Assembly (NCBI RefSeq): GCF_019703515.2
Contig: NC_059387.1
Span: forward strand, 34,775,877-34,839,876
Origin: Myxocyprinus asiaticus
Lineage: Eukaryota > Chordata > Actinopteri > Cypriniformes > Catostomidae
Direction of reading: 5' to 3'
Length of the DNA stretch: 64,000 bases
Position 1 is the first letter of the stretch. Every line of letters starts with the position of its first letter. The notes below the pieces were generated by a model that saw only the letters and a list, made by a program, of their open reading frames with translations, was not told where the DNA came from and searched no databases. The position numbers and the translations under genes were made by a program. This document shows positions 11,579 through 34,442 of this stretch, in pieces.

Positions 11579-12256
11579 TCAAAAGGCCAGCACCGACTGG
11601 GCACGTTCATTCGTAAGGCGCGCCATAAAGGAGATTGAGTCCAACTCTAAACCGAGAAAAGCGATGCTCTGAACCGGGAGGAGCTTGCTCTTTTCCCAGT
11701 TGACCTGAAGCCCTAGTCGGCTGAGGTGTGAGAGCACCAGGTCCCTGTGTGCACACAACATGTCTCGAGAGTGAGCTAGGATTAGCCAGTCGTCGAGATA
11801 GTTGAGAGTGCGAATGCCCATCTCCCTTAACGGGGCAAGGGCAGCCTCTGTGACCTTCGTGAAGATGAGAGGAGACAGGGACAGGCCGAAAGGGAGGACT
11901 TTGTACTGATACGCCTGACCCTCGAATGCAAACCGCAGGAAGGGTCTGTGTCTAGGAAGGATCGAGATGTGGAAGTACGCATTCTTCAGGTCTACCGCTG
12001 CGAACCAATCTTGATGCCGGATGCTCGCCAGAATGCATTTTTGCGTCAGCATCTTGAACGGGAGTCTGTGTAAGGCCCGGTTCAGTACTCGCAGGTCCAA
12101 GATTGGCCGCAACCTACCGCCTTTTTTCGGTACAATGAAGTAGGGGCCGTAAAACCCTTTCTTCATCTCGGCTGGAGGGACAGGTTCTATCGCGCCCTTC
12201 CGTAGGAGGGTAGCGATCTCCGCATGCAAGGTTGCAGCGTTTTCGCTCTTGACCAA
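11579..12256 (-). pseudogene. DIRS reverse transcriptase, copy A
   Basis: About 225 residues of continuous RT. Motifs in order are YFIVPKKGG, LRPILDLRVLN, AVDLKNAYFHI, KVLPFGLSLSP and NYLDDWLILAH with the catalytic YLDD. It ends at a stop just before the connection to RNase H. The N-terminal part upstream of 12256 is in other frames. This copy keeps AYFHI where copy B has a stop codon. Confidence 0.8.
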
Positions 12257-12883
12257 GGTGAAGTGAATACCGCTGAACCTGGACGGGCGCCTGGCGAACT
12301 GAATCGCGTAGCCGAGTCGGATGGTCCGGATCAGCCATCACGACGGATTGGACAGCGTGAGCCATGCATCCAAGTTCCGCGCAAGGGGGACCAAGGGGAC
12401 AACGTCGTCGGACGTACCGGCAGGTGGGGCCTCGCTGTGGGGCAGAGCTCGAGGTGCCACACCACGTCATGGCTGTGCTGAATCTAGGGACTTTGAAGCA
12501 CTTACCTGGCTCCTTGTGACCACCCCCGGAACAGCCTGGGACGGGGAGGAAGAGGCCTGTCCTCGTAACCCGTGGAGACTGCCACATCGGGGGCGGCTGT
12601 GTGCCACAGCTGGGTGCTCAGGGGCGGAAAGGCCACCGTTGGAGTGCCAATCCGGCAAGAAAAAACCCCTGGATGGTAGTCATGGTGACGACCATGCATG
12701 TGACCCAGGGAGGAAGGAAGCCGCTCTTTTGCTGAACTGTTGGTTACCGCAGCCACTTGGGCATGCGGCGAAATCAAACAAAAAGGCAACAAAAGATTTT
12801 CCGCCTGGCCCTCCACCGGGGGATGGAGTAGTCTTTTTACCAGCTCCAAGTGAGTGGGTTCCCTCATCCCTGGGTCGCCCGTC

Positions 12884-13453
12884 TCAGGGGCGCTTTGAGG
12901 ACCACCGTGGATTCTTAGGCGCCGGCTGTGAGACGGGTGGCGTCTGCTTCCTGCGGTGGGCTCCACGCCAGGGCCGGGCCGAAGGGGCGGGCTGCGGCGG
13001 AGCCGGTGCAGTCACCACAGGGGGACGCCCTTGGCGACGAGCAGACGGGGTGTGGTATTTTGAGCCGCGCCAGGACAGGATGTGCCGGATTGCCTCTGTC
13101 TGCTGCTTCACCGCCGAGAACTGCTGGGCAAAGTCCTCGACGGTGTCGCCGAATAGGCCCACCTGGGAAATGGGGGCAGCAAGGAACTGTGTCTTGTCGG
13201 CCTCACCCATCGCCCCCAGTGCTAGCCGCGCTGGCCTCATACCCGTAGGTAGAAGGACCGAGGCGGGGAGCCATAAGAAAGCAAGCCACGACCGCAACGT
13301 TGCCATGGTCATGTTCTCGCAATGAGAACATGAACCATCCACAAATGCTGCCTCCATGTGGGTCGCGCCCAGACACGAAAGACAGCGATCATGACCATCC
13401 GAAGTTGAGAGATAACGACCACAACCAGGAATAACACACAATCGGAAAGGCAT
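12884..13453 (-). pseudogene. DIRS gag, internally deleted
   Basis: Begins MPFRLCVIPGCG at 13453, matching the gag start of copy B. The upstream leader is also open but is unlikely to be coding. It keeps the Cys/His-rich N-terminus (CVIPGC, CLSC, CSHC spacing), which may bind nucleic acid, and the basic, proline-rich C-terminus. Compared with copy B, roughly 290 residues between the two ends are missing, with the join near GAMGEADKT. The deletion leaves the frame open, so a short gag-like product remains possible. Confidence 0.75.
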
Positions 13454-13877
13454 CTTTAAAAAGATGCTCCGTGTGTGCCGTTCTTTTAGAAAAATATATA
13501 CTCTTTTAGAGGAGAAAAAAGCTCTTTCAGAAAATATACTCTCTTGTTTTTCTGCCGAAGCGCCCAGGGGTGTTCTCTGCAGTGCACCAGTGCAGAGGAG
13601 GGAGAAGCCACTGAAATGCACCATCAGATCCAGCAGAGGTGAATGAACAGTAGGATTCAGCTCAATGAGCATGACCGTTCGGCTCCGAAGAGAAAATCTG
13701 AATGAGTGGTTGCATACCAGCTCATTTTATACCCGTATGTCTGGGGGAGTGGCATGCAAATACCACTCGCCAATTTTCATTGGCCTTTTATCAAAAACCA
13801 GAGGTGTCTCGGGCTCCCAAGAGTGACCCCAAGTGTCACTACATTGACACAACGTCGAGTGAGTGACAGATAGGGAA

Positions 13878-15070
13878 CTCCAGCCAATAGGTGGAATAAA
13901 CACAAAGAACATATAGATCCATTCACAAGACTGTCCTGAAGGTGTGTTCCTCCACGAACCAGCACAAAAAAAAAAAAAAAAAGCCGTTCATGAGTGCAGC
14001 AGATGACCTAATCATTCCAATGTCCTGCAAAAAAATACTCCACAAAACAAAATCCAGCCAATAGGAGGCATAAACACAAAGATTCATCCACAACTTTCCC
14101 GAAGGAGTGTTATACCACAAAACAATCTCCAGCCACTAGGCGGAACCAGCACAAAAAGAAACAAAAAGGTGCCCAGCTTCCTCAGACAGTCAAGTGTATG
14201 TTCAGTGAGTCAGGCTCACTGGGCAGCAACATGAAAAATGACATAATGGCTTACTCACCCCATTGTCTCTATGAAGGACAATGCTTGCTGCGGGCATGTA
14301 AATATTTTGAGGCCGTCCTTAGTATCTACTCTCAATTTGGCCGGAAACATTAGTGCAAAAGCGGCCTTCCGTTGATGTAAGAGTTTCTTGCATTCCTTGA
14401 CTCGATCACGTTTGTCTCTTGTCAAATTTGCAAAGTCTAGGAACAAGAAAATGTTGTGGTTCTTCCAAGAAAGCCTTCCTTTACTCCTCGCCTCACATAA
14501 CACGAGATCTTTATCGGATGATCTCAGAAATTTGGCCAGAATTGATTGGGGCCTGTCTCCTTCCGTGGATCTCCGAGCCGGGACCCTGTGAGCTCGCTCG
14601 ATTTCCAGCTTATGGCCTGTTATGTTGAGCAGACTCGGGAAGAGCTCATCTAGGAATTTCACCATATCTCGGCCTTCCTCATGCTCAGGAATTCCAACAA
14701 TTTGGATGTTGTTTCACCGATTAGGATTCTCAACGTCTTCCAGCTTTTCCCAAACTTGCTGCAAATCTGCTTTGGTCGCTAGTGGGTTAGCAACTAATTC
14801 CCTCTCCGATGACTCCAGATAATCGATCTGTTTCTCGACGTCACTGATTCTTGTAACCAACTCAGAGAATTTCGTTTCCATCGCAGTGATCGATCGACAT
14901 ATTACAGCAAGATCCTCTAAGTCCGCCAAGACATTTGCCAGCATTACAGACATGCTTGCCAGTTGCATGGCGACAGCCTCCACTTTGGCACCCCCCAGCA
15001 GGTGGCGCCCTAGCCGACTGCCTAGTTCAAATATGCTAGAAACGGTCCTGCCTGCAGCAGTGCTCAATAC
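13878..15070 (-). mobile_element. L1-like LINE, ORF1 part
   Basis: Upstream portion of the LINE whose ORF2 is at 5850-8400. The two parts are separated by the DIRS copy A insertion. It holds the ORF1 remnant (14255-15067) and about 370 nt of ORF1-ORF2 spacer (13878-14250), which includes a short repeated motif (CCAGCCAATAGG and variants near 13880, 14052 and 14132). Confidence 0.7.
14255..15067 (-). pseudogene. L1-type ORF1 protein (coiled coil and RRM-like)
   Basis: The first piece (15067-14714) is rich in heptads and reads as a coiled coil (METKFSELVTRISDVEKQID). The second (14665-14255) matches the RNA-binding part of L1 ORF1p, with the characteristic IERAHRVPARR stretch and a basic end. 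The two pieces are in different frames around 14665-14714, so the gene is broken. In the element the protein would trimerise and bind LINE RNA. Confidence 0.75.
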
Positions 15071-15461
15071 ATCATATCATTCATAAATGAACGATCTATC
15101 AATGTACAAATCAAACTCACTCAGTTTATTTTCCATGCATCGTTTTATTATATCCATGCATGTGGTTACAGATTAATCATATAGAACAGTGAAATCACTC
15201 AGACACTCCTCTTCTGTCTTGCCTTTTTTGTAGCCAGGCTTTTAAGGTATGTACCTTCACAAAAAAAAATAACTTTCAAAAATAAACCTACCCTGAGAAA
15301 TTGAGGGAGTAAACAGTTGTGACAACTAGCCCCTTTTCCTACATGGACAGGTTCAGAGGAAGAAGGCTGCAAGTTAGATTAATAGTGCCTTCAAATGGTG
15401 GTGACTGACAATGGCAACTTTCAAATGCACAGCATATCAAAAATTAGTGGTCAGTCTATGG

Positions 15462-15988
15462 TCTATGGTCAGTCGCTAGTGTTCCTCTTGAGGCCAGGGG
15501 AGTGAGTTTTATATACTGCACAGCTACCTACCAGCTGGCTCCCATTACACTCACCCCCATAAACCTCACTCCCATCAGGGTCACGGCATCACTGTAACCA
15601 GTCCTGCTTGACCTGCTCCGAGCCGGATTTAAAACCAGGGTCTTCGGCATGGGAGGCGGGCACGCTAACGAGGAGGCTAAAGGCTACAGCCTCTATGGTC
15701 AGTCGCTAGTGTGCCTCTTGAGGCCAGGGGAGTGAGTTTTACATACTTCACAGCTACCTACCAGCTGGCTCCTATTACACTCACCCCCATGAACCTCACT
15801 CCCATCAGGGTCACGGCATCACTGGAACCGGTCTTGCTCAACCTGCTCCGAGCGGGATTCAAACTGGTTCTCCGGCATGGGAGGCTAAAGGCTACAGCCT
15901 CTAGTGTCAGTCACAAGTGCGCCTCTTGAAGCCAGGGGAGTGAGGTTTACACACTGCACATCTATCATGACCAGCTGGCTCCCGTTAC
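15462..15988 (-). repeat. Tandem SINE-like repeat, about 2.4 copies
   Basis: A unit of about 210-230 bp is repeated from 15462, 15692 and about 15902. On the minus strand each unit has a degenerate tRNA-like promoter, with a B-box-like GGTTTTAAATCC or AGTTTGAATCCC next to CTCGGAGCAGG. This suggests a tRNA-derived SINE amplified in tandem. It is not a functional tRNA gene. Confidence 0.55.
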
Positions 15989-16319
15989 ACAACAACATGA
16001 AGGTGAGTAAGCGATGACAGAAATTTCATTTGTGAGTGAACTGTCACTCAATACTCAGTACTCAGCAGTTATATTAAGAATTGCCATTTAATGTTGACAA
16101 AATGCATTAAAAATGTCAACAGATGAATCCTGAGAGCTGGCTCCCATATTTGTGCAGATTCTGGAATTACAGTTTTATACAAAGACAATATTATTGATTT
16201 GATTTGTTCATCTGAATGGATTGGTTTACCAATTCTCAGCTAAATGTTAATGAACAAAATAGTGCGGGAATTCCCTGCATTATGAACGTGGAACATACAG
16301 GCATGATATACATTTTGCG

Positions 16320-17066
16320 CAGTCTCACCCTTGACCCTTCGCTAAGCCCCACCTTGAAATCATTTCTGACCAATCCTGTGTTAGCAACTATTGCCCCGCT
16401 GCCATTTCTCTAAATAATATGATCCAAACAATGTAAAAAACAAAAAACAAGAGAGGATATATGCAGTGTTTTATCTTTCTTTAAAAAAAATATTTCAATA
16501 AATATTGAGAAGAGGATATTATGGATTAAACTGTGTCAGTCCTCATTCCCAAATAAACATGTATCACATTAGCAAGGATAGCTAAATTTCCTCAAAGTTA
16601 AATTAAAGCTAATAACTTAACATTAATTAATTTACATATTGGTTCAGGTCTGAAAAGTGATAGTAAATAAAGAGTTCACAGCATGAAAATGAGTGTGTTA
16701 TGAGACGTCATAAGCAGTTAATTTCAGTTACACTAATGTTATAAGGTTTGTCAAATGATGCTTTTCTCTTTTAAAGCGTCTGATGATCGTTTGCCTCAAT
16801 CCTGATTCACAGTCTCCACAGTTTCAATCAGAGAGTAATTTAACAATTTCTTTTATAACAAAATGTCAGATAAATATGCTTTACACTGTCACTCTTCATT
16901 CCAGCACATGTAATAATATTCTCCATTCCGTTTATGAGAATATTTTGCCAAAATTGCGCCGATCACGGCAATCTCTCCTTCATTCCAATGGGAAGTTCGG
17001 CAGAGCTTGTCAGAGCAAGCGACCGTAACCAAGGGGGGCTGAGGTTAGCGAAGGGTCAATTTCAGG
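16320..17066. mobile_element. Candidate non-autonomous DNA transposon (MITE)
   Basis: Imperfect inverted ends share TTGACCCTTCGCTAA (left near 16331, right near 17044-17058 inverted), each followed inward by a C-rich GCCCC..CCTTG motif. The interior of about 700 bp is AT-rich with no transposase. The exact ends and target duplication are not certain. Confidence 0.4.
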
Positions 17067-17564
17067 CCCTAAAGATTATTTTCAACAGCTAAATAAGAAT
17101 ATTAACTTTTGTAATAAGTGACCCAGGCATCGTTATTGGCATTTTAAGCAGGCCACTTGTCCAGTCAGGTAAGTACAATTCTCTTTCACTTGCCCCTTCA
17201 AAAATCCACTTGTCCTAGACAAGCATTAATGTCGAGCCCTGATAAAACACAAAAAAGTATACGAAAAAAATTAAAGCAAATAAAAAAATAAAAAATAAAA
17301 AAAACAGCATGCCAGTTCTCCCAGCTATTATACTTAGCACGTACGCAATGTTTCAAGCAGTAGTCTCGAAAGTGGAGTACCTGAATTAACTGAGCATGGG
17401 TTGTGAATGCTTCTCATCTGTGTCACTGTATGTTTATTTTAGAATCAGACACACTGAAGAACTTCTGTCAAGAGTCATGAAATTAGAAATTAGAAATCAG
17501 TACCCCCCCCCCCCTAAAACGTATGCTACGATGCTGAATGTAGCTCTATAATTATGGGGTAAAT
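17067..17564. other. Non-coding spacer
   Basis: AT-rich sequence with A runs and a C tract near 17503-17514. I see no gene or recognisable repeat in it. Confidence 0.5.
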
Positions 17565-17938
17565 GAAATAAATATATCAGTACATTAGTCCTTGAAGGTA
17601 AGAACTTGCTTGAGACTTGCACATGTATGACTTGTGCCCACCTCTGATACAGTAAATAGAATGTGTTCAGAGTTTATTTTGTGAAATTTATTCAATCTTA
17701 GAAAGGATAACTGTATTATTTACTAGAACTAAAGGTAAGTGGACAATTTTTTGTAGGTTACTACTGTATGTGACATATATTCTACTGTATGTGTACTACT
17801 GTAATGCCTTTATATTGAAAAACAAAAAACATAAACGAGGTGGATGTTTTAAAGATATTTGCATATCTTGTTTATTCTACTGAACTACAGAAGAGATTGC
17901 CATTGCAATCAGTGTTTGGAGAGCTCCAGGTGATATTT
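17565..17938 (-). other. 3' UTR and downstream flank of the complete myosin gene
   Basis: The 3' UTR runs leftward from the stop codon at 17939. The first poly(A) signal is about 63 nt after it. This flank is almost the same as 60775-61176 behind the third myosin copy, so the duplication includes UTR and intergenic DNA. Confidence 0.7.
17871..17876 (-). terminator. Poly(A) signal AATAAA
   Basis: AATAAA on the minus strand, about 63 nt beyond the myosin stop codon. The same signal occurs at 61109-61114 behind the third copy. Confidence 0.75.
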
Positions 17939-29843
<11,905 letters not shown>

Positions 29844-29846
<3 letters not shown>

Positions 29847-30346
29847 CTTTCAATCAAACTAAGGCAACGATGATAGATAGATTCAGATCAATTGCAATCT
29901 AAAAAATTAGTTCAGCCCTATAATCTAAACATTAATGAAGACGTGATGTCCACAAGATTCACACTTAATATGACTCTTGCTTTCCATAAATGTATTTCTA
30001 ATCCTTTATTTGCTCTTTCAATAAACAAGCTTCAATATAAAGTATTGCATAAATATTACAACAACAAAACAACTCAGCATTTTGACTTTTACTAATAGAT
30101 ATCGCTTACCCTGTTTTACTCAGATGAAGTCCAAGAAAGTGCTGGTCCTTGCAGTGGAATAAATATGAATTTAATCAACAACGGAAAGTTTTGTTATTCT
30201 ATTAAATCTTGTCCTTTTATCAGTCCACACACACAAACACATGTCCTCATTGAATCTTATTTCTCCTTTGCTAGTTCAAGACAGAGAGGTAAAACATTTA
30301 CAAATACAAACCATCTTACCTTTAGGTGGTACAATGAGGTTAGCTT
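29844..30346 (-). promoter_or_regulatory. 5' UTR exons upstream of the myosin start codon
   Basis: Two non-coding exons are inferred. Exon 1 runs from about 30346 to 30320 with a GTAAGA donor. Exon 2 is about 30110-30150 with a GTAAGC donor. The third exon has its acceptor (CTTAG) at about 29859 and carries 12 nt of leader before the ATG at 29846. A split 5' UTR is usual in vertebrate sarcomeric myosin genes. The exon 2 acceptor is the least certain boundary. Confidence 0.6.
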
Positions 30347-30430
30347 AGAACAAAGTGCTGTAAAGCATCTCTTTATATAGTGGCACAATGACTGTGACAT
30401 TGACCCCCTGTATTTGGCTTGGCTCAGTTG
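30347..30430 (-). promoter_or_regulatory. Core promoter of the complete myosin gene
   Basis: A TATATAAAG box on the minus strand at about 30371-30379 lies roughly 30 nt upstream of the inferred first exon. An E-box-type CAACTG motif (30424 region, on the minus strand) is a possible myogenic factor site. This is inferred from motif spacing. Confidence 0.65.
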
Positions 30431-32830
30431 TTGTGTGCGTAGCTCTTTTTGGGGTGCCAGAAAAAAAATTTATTTGAGTCACATTAGTTTGGCATGTGCT
30501 GTGGTGTTGAGCGCTGCTATTGTGAAAGATCAGAAAGGATCTAAATCACAATGATGCTATTTTTGTCACATTATCATATCATTCAGTCTTAAGATTAAAG
30601 CACACTTTACTACAGTTTACTAAAGTATCTCTATTTCCTCACATCAGTTTTCACTGTGGAATTTGTTTTATAGTGTTTATGAATGATATAAAGTTTCTTT
30701 ATGTAGGTAAAGCATTTGTAGTTGTGGACAACATTGTGTATCAATTTAAGTATATTTATTATTTAATAAATAAAATCATAATTATGCAAAGATTACTTGA
30801 TAGCTAGCTTTCAGCCTTGAAGTGTACTTTGCCTGTAAGGCAAAACTCCTGCATCATCTTTTTTTCTCAGATAATGGAAAGTGAAAAGTTCTCCTGTCAT
30901 GCACCCAACATGATGTACTCGCTTGTGGAAGGAAGATTGTCTAGAACTGTATCATTTTCAATCTGTCCTCAAACAGAGAAACACATGCACTAGGAATTTC
31001 ACAGGTTTATCTTTGTGCTCAAGGATAAAGGCAAGGTAGCAATGCTACACAAGCAAGATGGCAATCAGTGTACAGTCAAATTGTAAATCGACAGCTGTAA
31101 TGGCAACAATGGATATCTACACTTGCTTTCTTGCCTATGGAGAGACAGCTGCATCTCTCTTTTGCTTGCTCATGTTTTCAGCTTTGACCTTTCTAGACAA
31201 TACAATGACATGTCCATGACTTGTGTTTTGTAGGTTGTACCAAGTTCATGTGTATTCATAGAAAATGGGACAAACAACAACTCCGTCCATGGTCTTTTAT
31301 AAGCACCCTATCCATTCTGATTTCAACAAGATTTTGCACCAGCTATAAATAAATCCAATGCTACCAAAAACAAATACATAAAAAGGATACTACAAAATGC
31401 ACATAATAATGCATGCATCTTTTACAACCTCACATTAATTGAGAGGCTACATGGGAAATTTTCATTTTTTAACTCATTCGTCACAACGCAGAACCACTTA
31501 AAATGAACTAGTGAGGTAGAATTGTTATTAAAAATGCTTAAAGTAAAAGGGCCGAAGAAATGCACTTTCCCTTATACATTCATTTAAATCTTAACCCAAA
31601 ATATCTTTGTTAATAAAAAAAAAAGTTCTTATACATGTTACGCATCAACAACCCAAATAAAGTATATAACAGCTGTGATACTATTCTTTTTTGTGCTCCT
31701 GGTAACATGAATGTGCTTACTAGTTGGAATCACACTTGTCTTAGAACAAAGAACATGTTGACCAGGTCAAACTACCCGTCTTAGCCCCAGATCTGCTTGT
31801 ATACAGTGTTAACTTATTGTCAGGTCAACAGCATTGATTTGTGAGCCATCACTCAAGACCTTCAGTGGATAATCAGGCCTGCCTTGACCTCTTTTCCCAC
31901 AGTTATTCTGAACCCTCTCATCAAGCACCTTACTTAGTTTTAACACTTGGGCTGTCTATTCTAAGCCCCATTGTCCTTTATAGACCCTCATTCTCAGCTG
32001 TCTACTCACCCTGGCTTAACAGTACTCTTGAGTAAGAATGGAAGAAGTAGTGGCACCTTATGGCTAATGAAATGTGTAATCTGAGCTTCCTTTTGTCAAA
32101 GAGACTAGGATGGTCTTGCATCTGTTGCAGCCAAAAGGTTCAATGGAAATCCTTTGTCTTTTGCCACTTTGGAACACTATTTTTACCACCATAAATGTGA
32201 TTAAATTTTGGAGTTTTTCTTAAACAAGACATTTAATAAAGATTTCTTAAGTGGACAGTGGCTTCTTCATTTGTCTTTTACTTGTTGCGCTGTATACATG
32301 GTCTTCCCCAAATTGATTCTAAGTTGGATATTGGTTTTTACCCTAGCATTAAAAGTAGTTACCACAGCTGCTGAGGGAGTGACAGTAATTTTGACATATT
32401 TCTCTCTTCTGACTGTTATAATCCATCCAATCCTTTTGGAAAGTCATGCACATGCAATAATGTAGTCTTTCTTTGCTGTTTGAGCAAATGGGAAGGCAAA
32501 AATAATATTTTGCTGTGGTCTCCCATTCGCTGCTTTAGAAGTTTACCCTGCAATAGTTTATATGCTGAAATGTGTAAAGGATCTGTTGCTCCTGATGCCA
32601 GATGCAATGTTTTTTTTTATTTCATTTAATTTTTATTAATTGTGTAAAATAATTTATATTCATTATAGAAGTATCTACAATCGTTTCTTGATAAACTGAT
32701 TCAGCTTTTTTTAAATCCCTCCCAACAGAATAACATTAGGTCTTGTTTTACTGATGTGCACATGTGTACTGGAAATACAGCTCTTGTAATAAGATCCAAA
32801 TGATGTGATTTCTGGTGATACTTTTTGACA
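30431..32830. other. Upstream intergenic region
   Basis: AT-rich DNA between the myosin promoter and the palindromic transposon. I see no gene. Short open frames here show no known domain. Distal regulatory elements are plausible but cannot be recognised by sequence alone. Confidence 0.5.
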
Positions 32831-33223
32831 TACATTTGAGCTCAAAAGTGTGCATACCCTGGCAGAAATTGTGAAATTTTGGCATTGATTTCGAAAATAT
32901 GACTGATCATGCAAAAAAAACCTGTCTTTTATTTAAGGATAGTGATCATATGAAGCCATTTATTATCACATAGTTGTTTGGCTCCTTTTTAAATCATAAT
33001 GATAACAGAAATCACCCAAATGGCCCTGATCAAAAGTTTACATACCCTTGAATGTTTGGCCTTGTTACAGACACACAAGGTGACACACAGAGGTTTAAAT
33101 GGCAATTAAAGGTTAATTTCCCACACCTGTGGATTTTTAAATTGCAATTAGTGTCTGTGTATAAATAGTCAATGAGTTTGTTAGCTCTTACGTGAATGCA
33201 CTGAGCAGGCTAGATACTGAGCC

Positions 33224-33535
33224 ATGGGGAGCAGAAGAGAACTGTCAAAAGACCTGCGTAACAAGGTAATGTAACTTTATAAAGATGGAAAAGGATATAA
33301 AAAGATATCCAAAGCCTTGAAAATGCCAGTCAGTACTGTTCAATCACTTATTAAGAAGTGGAAAATTTGGGGATCTCTTGATACCAAGCCAAGGTCAGGT
33401 AGACCAAGAAAGATTTCAGCCACAACTGCCAGAAGAATTGTTCGGGATACAAAGAAAAACCCACAGATAACCTCAGGAGAAATACAGGCTGCTCTGGAAA
33501 AAGACGGTGTGGTTGTTTCAAGGAGCACAATACTT
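33224..33535 (+). pseudogene. Tc1 transposase N-terminal half (left arm)
   Basis: Starts MGSRRELSKDL at 33224 but has a stop soon after (TAA in the NKVM context). It continues with the paired-like helix-turn-helix (KMPVSTVQSLIKKWK), the GRPRKI AT-hook-like motif and the second DNA-binding region (TSGEIQAALEKDGV). It breaks off at SRSTI, where the palindrome spacer begins. No catalytic domain. Confidence 0.8.
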
Positions 33536-34050
33536 GTTGACCCCTCTCCAAACATAGCGCTTATGGTTCTGACCATAAAGGTCTATTTTGGTCTCGTCAC
33601 TCCAAATTACAGTGTGCCAGAAGCTGTGAGGCGTGTCAATATCGGCCATATTGTAACCGGGCTTTTTTGTGGCATTGGCGCAGTAAAGGCTTCTTTCTGG
33701 CAACTCGACCATGCAGCTCATTTTTGTTCAAGTATCGTCGTATTGTGCTCCTTGAAACAACCACACTGTCTTTTTCCAGAGCAGCCTGTATTTCCCCTGA
33801 GGTTACCTGTGGGTTTCTCTTTGTATCCCGAAAAATTCTTCTGGCAGTTGTGGCTGAAATCTTTCTTGGTCTACCTGACCTTGGCTTGGTATCAAGAGAT
33901 CCCTGAATTTTCCGCTTCTTAATAAGTGATTGAACAGTACTGACTGGCATTTTCAAGGCTTCTGATATCTTTTTGTATCCTTTTCCATCTTTATAAAGTT
34001 ACATTACCTTGTTACGCAGGTCTTTTGACAGTTCTTTTCTGCTCCCCATG
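33530..34050 (-). pseudogene. Tc1 transposase, truncated (right arm and spacer)
   Basis: Minus-strand copy of the same transposase. The best open stretch is 33956-33636, from KMPVSTVQSLIKKRK through GRPRKI to ELHGRVARKKPLL. The spacer adds the start of the catalytic region (VIWSDETKIDLYG, the second Asp) in another frame. The sequence then stops at GVNKYCAP, before the last acidic residue. Not functional. Confidence 0.8.
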
Positions 34051-34442
34051 GCTCAGTATCTGGCCTGCTCAGTGCATCCACATGAGAGCTAACAAACTCA
34101 TTGACTATTTATACACAGACACTAATTGCAATTTAAAAAGCCACAGGTGTGGGAAATTAACCTTTAATTGCCATTTAAACCTCTGTGTGTCACCTTGTGT
34201 GTCTGTAACAAGGCCAAACATTCAAGGGTATGTAAACTTTTGATCAGGGCCATTTGGGTGATTTCTGTTATCATTATGATTTAAAAAGGAGCCAAACAAC
34301 TATGTGATAATAAATGGCTTCATATGATCAATATCCTTAAATAAAAGACAGTTTTGTTTAGCATGATTAATCATATTTTCAAAATCAATGCCAAAATATC
34401 ACAGTATCTGCCAGAGTATGCAAACTTTTGAGCACAACTGTA

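Larger units (their letters stand above)
8660..13877 (-). mobile_element. DIRS-like YR retrotransposon, copy A
   Basis: Minus-strand copy of the same family as 49220-55061. The left terminus of the element (TTCCCTATCTGTC) lies at 13877 and the right terminus (AGTAACCATG) at about 8661. An inverted terminal repeat, an internal complementary region (8935-9042), gag, RT, RNase H, a further domain and a tyrosine recombinase are all recognisable. All are damaged: gag has an internal deletion, the RT and RNase H frames are split, and the recombinase lost its middle. It sits inside the L1-like LINE, between that element's ORF1 and ORF2, so it inserted later than the LINE. No target duplication is seen, as expected for DIRS integration. 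Confidence 0.85.
32831..34442. mobile_element. Tc1/mariner derivative rearranged as a palindrome
   Basis: A left arm of about 700 bp (32833-33530) and a right arm of about 697 bp (33744-34440) are inverted copies of each other around a spacer of about 213 bp. Each arm contains the terminal repeat (CTCAAAAGT), a spacer and the N-terminal half of a Tc1-type transposase. TA dinucleotides flank both ends, matching the Tc1 target. The C-terminal half of a normal Tc1 element has been replaced by the inverted 5' half, so the copy is non-autonomous and could form a long hairpin. Confidence 0.85.

Noticed and set aside
12321..13325. 334-codon plus-strand open frame
   Set aside because: It lies antisense to the DIRS gag and RT region and is a GC-rich shadow frame with no domain.
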